Of a DNA stretch of 64,000 nucleotides, positions 23,660 through 32,525 are shown piece by piece. A program made the translations under genes and the position numbers. Under the pieces are notes generated by a model. That model did no database searches and was not told the DNA's origin. It saw only the letters and a program-made list of their open reading frames with translations. Source of the DNA: Darksidea phi (Eukaryota; Ascomycota; Dothideomycetes; Pleosporales; Lentitheciaceae); assembly GCA_030770425.1 (NCBI GenBank), contig JASJFT010000053.1:124001-188000 (forward strand). Direction: 5' to 3'. Positions within the stretch are counted from its first letter, which is position 1, and each line of letters starts with the position of its first letter.

Positions 23660-24105
23660 TCGGTCACGTCCACCTTGCGTCCTTCGGTAGGTTTAGCCGA
23701 GTGTCGGATGCTTTTCCGAAAGGTGTTCTAGGTTCCACGGTGGCGCTATGGGAAAAATTCCTTCCAATTTTCGTGTTTCCATGGTATATGCGCCCTACCG
23801 GTGGAGTACAAACAAAATGCGCTATGTGAGCATGCGCGATATATCATATATAGTCGGTGCATGTCATTGCCTGACACGTCAACAATTGCACTAATCGGAC
23901 ACCAATACATCGTATACAATTCTATGTGTCCTGAGAGTCAGCGTGCGAGCTTGTTGCGCCCGCGTTTAGCCGAGGTAGCAGCCAGTGTTGCTAACTCTCC
24001 GCTAGCTCACTCCAAGAGAGCGGGGTTTTGAGAGGCACACATTGAAAGAAACGAATTTTTCTGCCAGTTATTGTGCACCCCTCCGGCTAAGTCCATCTAG
24101 AAAAG
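23660..24105. other. intergenic, nothing recognised
   Basis: This 446-bp stretch holds the PARP 3' end and the promoter of the next plus-strand gene. No frame is convincing. Confidence 0.4.
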
Positions 24106-24747
24106 ATGCGCAATCTCTATGTTGTCGTCCATCCAGAAGCCACACACCACGTCCAAGGTCTTGTAGGCGGCCAGTACGACTCGCATCTTACACCGTCTGG
24201 AGTAGTCGCGGCAGAGCGTATTGCGGGCGCCCTACGTGCGCAGGCCCCAAAAGCCGCACGCATCGAGGTGTATTCCTCTGATCTAACGCGCTGTCGACAA
24301 ACTGCGCAAGCGATAGCAGAGAAGCTAGGTGTCGATGTGAACACTGATCAAAGACTAAGGGAGAAGAGCTATGGCATCGCAGAAGGCAAACCTCAACACT
24401 GGCTCGATGAACGCTTCATCGCGCCCCCCGCTCCACCAGCTAGCAGCGCGGACCGAATGAACCACTTCGAAGGCATCGAAGGCTCCGAAACTAAATACGA
24501 GTGGGCCTGTAGAATCTATTCGGCAATGCACGATATTCTCAAAAGTGGCTGCGAAGACCAGATTGTTGTTACGCATGGTGGCTCTATTACGTTTGTCCTG
24601 GCGGCGTGGATTGGCATGCCGATTGGATCCGCGGGATATGTTAGTTTTAATGCACCGACGGGGAGTATTACTGTGTTGAGAGAGGATGGGTTTTGGAACA
24701 ATAGGCGCGTTGAAGTTTTGGGGGATATGCGGCATTTGGAGGTATAG
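24106..24747 (+). CDS. histidine phosphatase superfamily protein with HPE in place of RHG
   Basis: An intronless 213-residue ORF with a clear ATG. It has the superfamily layout: an N-terminal catalytic strand (LYVVVHPEATHHVQGLVGG), then LTPSG, the helix VYSSDLTRCRQTAQAI, REKSYGIAEGKP, and the second catalytic block QIVVTHGGSITFVLAAW. In canonical members the first motif is R-H-G-E. Here the His is kept but the neighbouring Arg is Val and the Gly is Pro. This H-P-E-A-x-H-H variant is, to my knowledge, a recurring fungal subgroup, so it is probably functional but with altered phosphate binding. The substrate is unknown. Small phosphorylated metabolites are likely for the superfamily. Confidence 0.85.
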   Translation: MRNLYVVVHPEATHHVQGLVGGQYDSHLTPSGVVAAERIAGALRAQAPKAARIEVYSSDLTRCRQTAQAIAEKLGVDVNTDQRLREKSYGIAEGKPQHWLDERFIAPPAPPASSADRMNHFEGIEGSETKYEWACRIYSAMHDILKSGCEDQIVVTHGGSITFVLAAWIGMPIGSAGYVSFNAPTGSITVLREDGFWNNRRVEVLGDMRHLEV

Positions 24748-25584
24748 TTCGGATAGAATGGGTTAGTACGAGCCACCAAGCATCACTAATAACCCTTATT
24801 GAAGGACCATGATCCCCGCTCTCTTCTTATTTCTTCCATCATCGCGCCAACTGTAGCGGCTATCGACCACAGGAGATGTCGACCGTTCCAAGCACCAACC
24901 TCTTACAATGTAGATTTGAAAGCCCTGAAGGCCATCTTGGGACACCGGTAGGCTGGCTGGTAGCAGAATGCCAGACAGATTACCCTCCTCATGTGGTCTA
25001 GGATGCCATGAAGTCCGATCCGGAGTCGGGTAGCTGGTAATCTCATGGTGGCGGTTAAGTGGGTCGATGGAAATGGGTCTGGCCGGGCGTATGCGGGTTA
25101 TGAGATTCTTATTGCATTTTACATAGGACGAGTTCGACTATAAGTGGAGGGGGCATCTTCCATTCGCGACACTTCCCCGTTCCTAGAACTTTGGTTCGAC
25201 ATGAGACCCAAAGTGTGTCGATCGCTTCCGAGTCCCACAAATCGCAGTATGGACGATAAAATCAGCGAAACGGAAGATTCATGCAGCTCTAGCTCCAACT
25301 CTCCGGAAAACACTCGCATCGCCACCTCAGTGAAGCCATCGTATGACCCGAACATCGAACTTTCGCCTTAAACAACCGTTGAGCCCGCAGAAGCAACTGT
25401 CCATCAGCGCACCTTATGGCAACGCATTAAAAAGCCGGAATCGGTATGACAGCTTTTCTGTTAAACAGGAGAACCCCTACACCTTCTGGTTCAAGAACTT
25501 CAAGGCCTGGATCACAGTGTGGGGAAATGCAAGCTCGGCCGCGACGATGCCAGTCACTTTGCGATGTGTCCTTGATCGCGGCGT
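24748..25584. other. intergenic, no supported gene
   Basis: Short frames at 25144-25371 and 25343-25600 have no recognisable motif. The 3' half may contain further decayed parts of the symporter gene whose C-terminus follows. Confidence 0.4.
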
Positions 25585-25893
25585 ACCTGTCACATCGTCG
25601 TCCGTCTGCTCTCTACGCTCGCATCGATCGGCACAATGCCTATTCCATCGAACAGCTTGGTCCTCACGGCGATGTTTGCACAAGCGGTGGACATTAGAAT
25701 TACCGGAATGTATGCGGCTGTGGCGGCTATCGGTTAGTTTCTCGATCGCTCCCGAACAGTAGTGAAGGTGAGTGGAGAATTGTTTGCCGCGGCTATTATT
25801 ACCGAGGTAAAGGGAATCACGGACGATGATAAGACTCTAGTAGAGGGCGTGCAGATGCGAGAGCCAATGGGGACCAACGAGGATCGTGTTTGA
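25585..25893 (+). pseudogene. relic of a sodium:dicarboxylate/amino-acid symporter (SDF family), C-terminal part
   Basis: One plus-strand frame reads STLASIGTMPIPSNSLVLTA, FAQAVDIRITGMYAAVAAI, then TAG, then FLDRSRTVVKVSGELFAAAI and ITEVKGITDDD, ending at TGA 25891-25893. This matches the last helices of DAACS/SDF transporters, where the small-residue hairpin is followed by W-F-x-D-R-x-R-T-x-x-N-V. The TAG sits exactly where the conserved Trp (TGG) belongs, and upstream the frame is closed by TGA. The N-terminal two thirds, including the NMDGT motif, are not found. The gene is therefore dead. Confidence 0.7.
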
Positions 25894-26638
25894 TGAGAGC
25901 TTCGGCCTAGCTTGGTCGCTCTTCGAAAACACTGAAACAATTTTCATCAACCACACACCATGATTCGACACTAGCCTTAGGCGTGCGCAATCATCGCACA
26001 ACCAACTTACTCAGTACAAGGATTGTGCACTGTGATCGTGCAACTTCCGAAGTGGATGGACTTCGATGCTTTGCACACGGTAGACGGGGATTGAGCAGCT
26101 ACCGGTTGTCGAGCCATCCGGAGCCTCTCAAGCTTCGAAGAGGAGGAGGATACTGGATCCGTGGTAGGTATCAGGTAACGCAATTCACTATTCAGCTCTA
26201 GAGGCCTAGAGTGATCTCCATGACGGTGCATCTCGCACACATGGCCTTCCAATCAATCACGATACACGCGGCATTTGGCAAATTATTTGTTGAGATTAAG
26301 CTTATCCAGACTAGCTTTGTCGTCCGCCTAAACATGAATCCAGATCTGAATACGCCCTGGTGGACGTTGCTGGTACACAAATCTGTCATCCCACACTCTT
26401 CTGAAAGCTTTTGCGCTATTCGGAGCCATTAGGAGTGGGGGTAATACCACGCATCGCGAAATTTTACAAAAGTTATAAAAACAAAACCCATTACCTCCGC
26501 CACTCGACATAGCGCCTAGATGAAGGTCAAGCCTCCGGGAACATAGGAAAAGAGCGTTGGTCATGCCTAGAGAAACCATCCTCTCCTGTCCTTCCACTGA
26601 AGCGGTAGACCATAAAGTTGCTACGATCAAGCGGTGAC
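25894..26638. other. intergenic, nothing recognised
   Basis: About 750 bp with only short unrelated frames. The right edge may contain an optional last exon of the minus-strand gene at 26705 (down to 26639). Confidence 0.4.
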
Positions 26639-26704
26639 TCAATTGCGGTCCGCGACCCTACCAACACTAATTAAGAACTGTACTTTGAATAGTTAAAGAA
26701 AGAC

Positions 26705-28622
26705 TCACCTATTCTTCTTGGACATCGCGAGCTTTTTCTTCCTCAGCTGTATCAGCCGGTGCTGAACCTCCGCCTCCTCAAGCTCAAGTCGCATCGCGTC
26801 GTCCATTTCCTCATCCTGCTCCTCATTCTGCTCACCACCAAGGTAGTTCGTCGGAGCTTCAAAGTCATCGATGGTGATAGGACGGTCCTCAACACCAGGC
26901 TCACGCTTGATGCGCGGTTTGGCGTTCATCATGTGTGGGGTCGAGGCCTCGCGGGGTGTCTCAATGCCTATACCCATGTCCATGCCCATTCCATACATCG
27001 TGCGAGAGGGTGTCTCTTCTTGCGTGGAGACCCGACCTCCGCTCTTGGTGCTGCCGAAAGGGGAGAAGCGGTTGTTGCGTTGGTTGGGATTGGCAGTTCC
27101 ATTCTCGTTGCCATCACTTGTGGGGTTACTGTTCGGATACACGGGGTAACTGCGGAGATCGGCTTCGGTCATTGAAGGTGAAGGGATCACCGACTGATGT
27201 GGGTGATAGGGAGGCATGCCTGGGTAGCCAGGATGGCCTGGCACACCTGGGTTGCGAGGGCCCTTACCCGCATTCTGCGGACCATAGCCGCTATACGGAC
27301 CATATCCATACATGTGGGGAGGAGGGTAGCCCTTCATTTGCGGCGGGAACCCTGGCATAGGATGACCGTAGCCGTTCATCGGTGGGCCATATCCGGGATA
27401 CGGACCGTAACCGCCATAACCATACATTTGCTGATGCGGTGGTTGCGTGTTAGGGACAGGGCGCTTGGGCGATGGGTTGGGCTGCATAGGTTGCTTTGAG
27501 GGTAGACGGGCCTTCGGGGGATAGTGTGGCGCGCTCTGGACGTAGCCGCTCTCCCGCCTGTATCCGCTCTGAAGGTCTTTTTTCGCAACAAACTTTCCGA
27601 AGTCTTCCTCATCTTCGCCTAAGCCTTGCATATCCTCGTCCTCGTCGCTGTCTTGTGCAGGAGCATCCTCATCGTCACTGTCCCTCTCGGAATCCGAACC
27701 ACCGCTACCAACATCGAGGATATGCTCAACATCCTCATCCGTCTGCCGCTCGTCCTTTGGTTGAGCCATGAGGAGGTGTTTGTATCGGATCTGAAAGCTA
27801 TCAGCGCAAGGCCAGTTCTTCACAAGCATGTCTTCGATGACGTCAAAATCGGTAGTGACGAGCTGTGGCTTGCGATTGCCGGTGTTCTTGATGCGGTAGC
27901 GGACCACTTCGCCCATCGCTTTCTTCAGCCAATGCTTGTCGTCCGTAAGCCGAGCGATCATGAGTACGGCCTTCAAGACAGAAGGCAGCCACTTCTTGGG
28001 ATCAGTTTCATGTTCGCGGTAAATGGTCCGTCTACCACCCTTACGTTTCTTGACTAACGGGCGGTGGCACTTGGGGATGTACGACTTGATAAACCCCTTG
28101 CCCCACAGCCTCTCGATCTCACGAATGACTTCTATCTTGGCGTCCATGTCGTTCTTCATGATTGGCTTCACGGCGTATGGCTTAGGGCCAGGCTTCTTGT
28201 GGGATTTCTTGGGTAAGTCCTTGACCGGCTCACGTAGGCGAGGGTGATCCCGTGCAACCACGATAGTGTCAGAGGCAGGGTTGTATGACTCTCGGGCGGC
28301 ACGACGCTTACGGAGGGGCAAGTCGTCCTCATCGCTGCTCAGGCCACGGATGCGGGTATTAGCTGGGGGGGCCATCGAACCCTTGGCGTCGAAGTCCTCA
28401 TGCGGACGGCCATACTCTGGGGTGGGTGGAGGATACTCATGCCCGGGTGAGGGTTCGTCTAGCTCCATATTAACCTGGATGGGTTATTAGTCACTCCTCA
28501 AGCAGTAGCGGGTGCAACGAGCTTACCTTTTGCTGGTCTCCGTCGAAATCCTCGCGGGTGTCAGCGCGGTCCGGCGGAAAGGACTCTTGCGGCTCCACAC
28601 ACGGTGCAGCGTTGTCCTGCAT
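26705..28622 (-). CDS. large disordered, probably nuclear protein of unknown function
   Basis: Exon 1 is 28527-28622 (ATG 28622, MQDNAAPCVEPQESF...). A 52-bp intron (28475-28526, GTAAGC...CCAG) precedes exon 2, 26705-28474. I chose this start because the upstream exon is open in phase and adds acidic Pro-rich text continuous with exon 2. The product is about 621 residues. A basic segment (LPLRKRRAARES; KKSHKKPGPKPY) is followed by a folded-looking region, residues about 120-260 (IREIERLWGKGFIKSY, WLPSVLKAVLMIARLTDD). Then come an acidic run (SDSERDSDDEDAP), a long Pro/Gly/Tyr-rich stretch (YGGYGPYPGYGPPMNG) and a C-terminal charged helix (RLIQLRKKKLAMSKKNR). The family is conserved-looking but unnamed to me. 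The stop overlaps a GTGAGT donor, so an alternative end at 26639 is possible. Confidence 0.75.
28475..28526 (-). other. intron 1 of the disordered nuclear-type protein gene
   Basis: GTAAGC donor and CATCCAG acceptor, 52 bp. Removing it joins ...FDGDQQK to VNMELDEPSPGH in phase 0, which sets the true start 32 codons upstream of the exon-2 region. Confidence 0.7.
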
Positions 28623-28810
28623 TGGAGAAATAGGCTCGAATAGAGGAGATTCGCAGGTTGGCTCGCAGTCTGAGATGCTGCGACCGGGAGTGTTGCAACG
28701 CTCAAGAGGTTCGGGGGAGTACCAGTTCCTCGTGGCGTCTGCCTGCGAGCCTGCTATTGCGACTGTGGGGTGCGAGTCAAACCCTTCCAGTCTGGAGGGC
28801 TCGACACTCT

Positions 28811-28818
28811 TTATATAG
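28811..28818 (-). promoter_or_regulatory. TATA box (TATATAAA)
   Basis: The minus strand reads TATATAAAG about 190 bp upstream of the ATG at 28622. The position suits a core promoter with a 5' UTR of about 150 nt. Confidence 0.4.
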
Positions 28819-29041
28819 GGTTATCAAGGAGAGACAGAGGCGGGCCGTCTATCTGCTGTGACCGCCGGTCAGTATCGAGGAGTGAGATATCCTGAAAGGT
28901 GACCAAGACGAGGGCAGCGAGTATATATAGGCTTTGTGGCCTGGCCTGTCACTAGAAATTAGTAATACCAAAGGCGAGCACGAGAGGTAAGAGAGAAATG
29001 AGGTGAGTGATGCTAATGAGCTGAGGCCGAACAGTTTTCAG

Positions 29042-29218
29042 CAGATTGCAGCAGATTGCAGCAGACTACAGCAGATTGCAGCAGATCGCAGCAGACTACA
29101 GCAGATTGCAGCAGGTTGCAGCAGAATGCAGCAGATTGCAGAAGGCAGAAGGTTACAGCAGATTGCAGCAGATTGCAGTAGGTTGCAGCAGATTGCAGCA
29201 GATTTCAGCAGATTTCAG
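29042..29218. repeat. minisatellite, 10-bp unit CAGATTGCAG, about 17 copies
   Basis: Direct reading shows tandem copies of CAGATTGCAG with point variants (CAGACTACAG, CAGATCGCAG, CAGGTTGCAG, CAGAATGCAG, CAGATTTCAG) and one 17-bp interruption near 29141-29157. As the unit is 10 bp, all three plus frames give the same 10-residue repeat (for example QQIAADCSRL), which keeps the frame open. No start or flanking coding sequence supports a gene, so I call it non-coding. Confidence 0.9.
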
Positions 29219-30655
29219 GGTACTCAAAAAGCCAAAAGAAATACAAGACGGAGAAATAGCCCGAGTAACGGCCATGAGGGGTGCACAAATTCATACCCAT
29301 ATGAGAGCTTGGGGAATGACAAATCAACGCGAATGCACTTCATGGGCGTTGATGACCCTCGATGTCCACCAGAATCCTTCTAGCAGCGCCCATTCCTCAC
29401 ACATGGCACGACAACACCGCGAAACCATCGTCTAGTGCTGCATTGAGAGCGTTGCCCCCTGAACTATGGTAGGGTGGCAGATTCAACGTGTATAAGGCGC
29501 AATGTAACCACATGGCCGAGTGACACTGCACACCGTGTCTAATTCCGCGTCGAGGGTGTACCCGACCCACCTATAGCTATGCGGTTGATTAACATGCGCA
29601 TATAAATATCATGGACTCCACTTTGGAAAGCGTAGAATCTCGATAGTTCGCATATCATCATATGTCCACCGCGTGAGATATTTAGATCAATCAGTTTGCA
29701 TCGCCGTGCGCATAAATGGCTTTCATGATCAAACTTCGAATCCATCGAGTCAATTCTACTGTACTGCACAATTCGGCTTTACTTCTTATACGCACAACTA
29801 CAAGTATATCAATAGCAGCCTCGACCCTCCCAATAAGCATCAAACAGGATATATATTCCAGTTACCGAACACTGCCGGACACTGTATGCTTTACAAGCTC
29901 TGCATGCCTGAGTATTCCAGAGGGCGAAGGACCACACCCATGTCCACGCTCTCCAACCAGAGCGCAGCCCTAAAGGTCTCTGGGTGACCATAGCATGTCG
30001 GCACGAGCACCGTGGGAGTTGAGACGACTACCCTCGCACACCAATCAACCGCCTCAAGTCTCTACGACGCGCCCCGCAATAACGCCTCGGTAGTGCAACA
30101 ATGCCGGCTCTATCCCGTGCGGCACAGGGTATTCGTGATCTACGTCGGTCTCCAGGTACCAACGGCCATCCTTGCTGCGCTTTTCCAATCGGCCTCGCAA
30201 TAGCGTATCGATGTCGACTTCACTCTATGCGGTATACAGTTTCTGTCTTTGATATTAGGCTTCTAGGGGTAGCGTCGCTGCTACTAGAAAACTACGAAGA
30301 AGCACCTACCAATCCCGAGTAGAAAGATAAAGTACACGCAGTAGTGAAACCTTATGAACAATTGACGTCTCCGCAATCTGACGATTTTGGTTTCATCCTA
30401 TCAGGCATAAGGTTCATCATCGCCCTGCAACTAACGAGTCGCTACTTCCATGCTGCTTCTCTAACAGCGAAGGCAGCGGCCTATGACAACGATCAAGCAG
30501 CCGAAGCATCTGCACGCGATTTTAATCAGGTCATAAATAAATGTAGAGAAGATTTTGACTCGGTAGCCTCGAATCTCGTCTAGACTTTCATTTGAATCTT
30601 AAATCTATCAGTATCAGAGTAGTATATACATACGCCTAGCTCAACGAAGTCGCTA
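29219..30655. other. 1.4-kb region without a supported gene
   Basis: One stretch at 30344-30583 (plus) has protein-like composition (FILSGIRFIIALQLTSRYFH, NQVINKCREDFDSVASNLV) but begins at a non-ATG codon just after a stop, and no upstream exon was found. It may be the last exon of a dead gene. Nothing else is recognised. Confidence 0.35.
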
Positions 30656-31060
30656 TCACACGGTCTTCGCCTGAACGGCTCTGCTACCGACGATGAATCG
30701 CTCCAACTGCGTTCTCGAAAACTCTGTATTGCTATCAACTTTCTGCATGTGCCTCTCCCAATTCTCCCTGTGCTGCTTCAATTCCGGCTCCGAGCACCCT
30801 AAACACCTTGGCACATGCCCCCCTTCGGCTTTCAGTCTGCACCAAGTCAAGGCCACAGCGCTATTCCACGGGCTGTGCGTCAGCTCGAACCAGTTCTCCT
30901 CCAGTGTATTCTAGATCTCCTCTTTCGGCTCTCGCGACGCCTGTATGCGAAGTTTGATCTTCTCAAAAATGGCATCTATGTTGTGGAGACGAGCACACAC
31001 TTCCCCCGCCTCATTTCCCCCGCCTCATTTCCAAATAGACCCTCCGTGTGTCTTTGCAAC
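30656..31060 (-). pseudogene. fragment of an unidentified gene with an internal TAG
   Basis: The minus frame reads HNIDAIFEKIKLRIQASRE, then PKEEI, TAG, NTLEENWFELTHSPWNSAV, ALTWCRLKAEGGHVPRCLGC and ends SRTQLERFIVGSRAVQAK. The Trp-, Cys- and charge-rich composition is clearly protein-like and not random. The TAG at about 30911 may replace TGG. There is no start codon. It may be the 3' end of the decayed gene whose other part lies at 31573-32109. I do not recognise the family. Confidence 0.4.
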
Positions 31061-31572
31061 GCAGGAGATTGACCTTGTTTAGTTGGAGTGCGTCTCGCTT
31101 GCTGTTCTTACCAGTGACTCTTCTACCGTCTTTCTAAAAGTAAAGTACGGCTACGGTGATGAATACTGGTGGTAGAGATGCCTTCTTTCGGGGCCTAGAG
31201 CCCTCCGTCGACCCAGACTTAGCTCCGTAACCAAGCCGTGGAGGTTCGCCGCATCAACAGAGGCCATGAAGGCTGAAGGCGGAGCAGGCGGTAGAAGGGT
31301 CCGGTAAGATGGTCTTTGTGGACTCTAATAGTAGTCCGAGATGCTTATCTACTCTTCATATCAAGCGCTGGCCTGGTTGAACGAGACTCAGAAGCGGATC
31401 ATCGAAAAAAGTCTCCTTCTCGCCCTTCTGGTACTGTAGAACCTGGCCACGATCGGAAAGACGCAGATGGATATTTCGGCCAGGAACATTGTTAAGACCG
31501 TATGGCTTTCTTGCCACGTTGCGAACCTTCTCAGTCGTCAGTTCGATTTAATGAGAAACCGATAGAGGATGC

Positions 31573-32109
31573 TTACCTGCCAACAGACCCTGTACATCCC
31601 TCGCCTTTCAACACATTCTTCAAGTACCTTGGCGCTTCCAACTCTAGCGGGTATCGAATGTCGATAGTCTTGACAGTAGCTATGTCTGAATGAAACGCTG
31701 GAATTAGTTCATTAAACCCCTCAAGTGTAGCTCGCAGTTGTACGGAAACAGCTTTGCAGTGTAGTTTCTCTCCTGGTCGGCGAGGGATGCGCTCCTTACT
31801 GATCAGAGCTCTGAGCCTACCACCTAGCTTCACCTGCTCGCCTGGTAGAATTTCTCGCGGAAGCTGGAGGGAGCTAGATGAATGAAACTAATTACATTTT
31901 TCCGACAATGAGACGACGATCGAGGTATGTTTCAGCGATGGCATTGGTCCTGTTTAGCGAACCTAGGTCCACTTGTAGATTTAAGAGCGCTGTCACTTAC
32001 TACAATTTAATACTACGATGCTCTGAATATTGATATTCTCCTCAGGCTCAAATACTCCGTCCTCGACCCCACCAATAATCTCATAGTCGACCACCTTGAG
32101 CGAAAACAT
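31573..32109 (-). pseudogene. fragment of a large fungal hypothetical protein (DUF7932-like), decayed
   Basis: From the ATG at 32109 the minus strand reads LKVVDYEIIGGVEDGVFEPE and ENINIQSIVVLN. A GTAAGT intron follows, then GPMPSLKHTSIVVSLSEKCN, a TAG, then SSSLQLPREILPGEQVKLGG and IDIRYPLELEAPRYLKNVLK. The 'DYEI...EDG.FEPGE', 'GGMPSP' and 'YPL.L..P.YL' pattern is that of the C-terminal domain of long, Gly-rich hypothetical proteins of plant-associated ascomycetes. I recall these as DUF7932, so the name needs checking. The Gly-rich N-terminal part is not seen. At least one nonsense codon breaks it. Confidence 0.45.
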
Positions 32110-32525
32110 ACCGCCTTATGCTTTCATCGACTGTGTTTCATCTCCATCTGAAACAAAAGCCCCAGGCTTCTCTTCGCAGAAGAGGGCAGTCGCCATCTTC
32201 ATATAGAACATGAGAGATGATCGCACGGGTACCCACAGCCGCGACGCATATATGGTTGACAACTGCTACTACCGTGATTCTACCTTTCTGAGGGAGATGG
32301 GTGTTGCGGATGGCCGGGTTGCTGCGAACACTTGAGAAACCTATGCGCTAACGCGTCATCAACCATATCTGAAAGAGTCACGACTCTAGGCCCTACAATT
32401 TGAAGTCCCATCATCACAATCACTAAGAAATAGTTGATAACTCCCTAGTAAACTATCGAAACCCCGGATCTATTAGCAAAAAATTCACCGCATCAAGGCA
32501 TCTATCTTGGCATCGTTACCCGTTT

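Noticed and set aside
26759..28057. Several plus-strand ORFs of 74-143 codons opposite the disordered nuclear-type protein
   Set aside because: Antisense shadows of a long supported frame with biased codons.
29003..29435. ORFs across the minisatellite
   Set aside because: They stay open only because a 10-bp unit without stops cannot terminate. Flanks are not coding-like.
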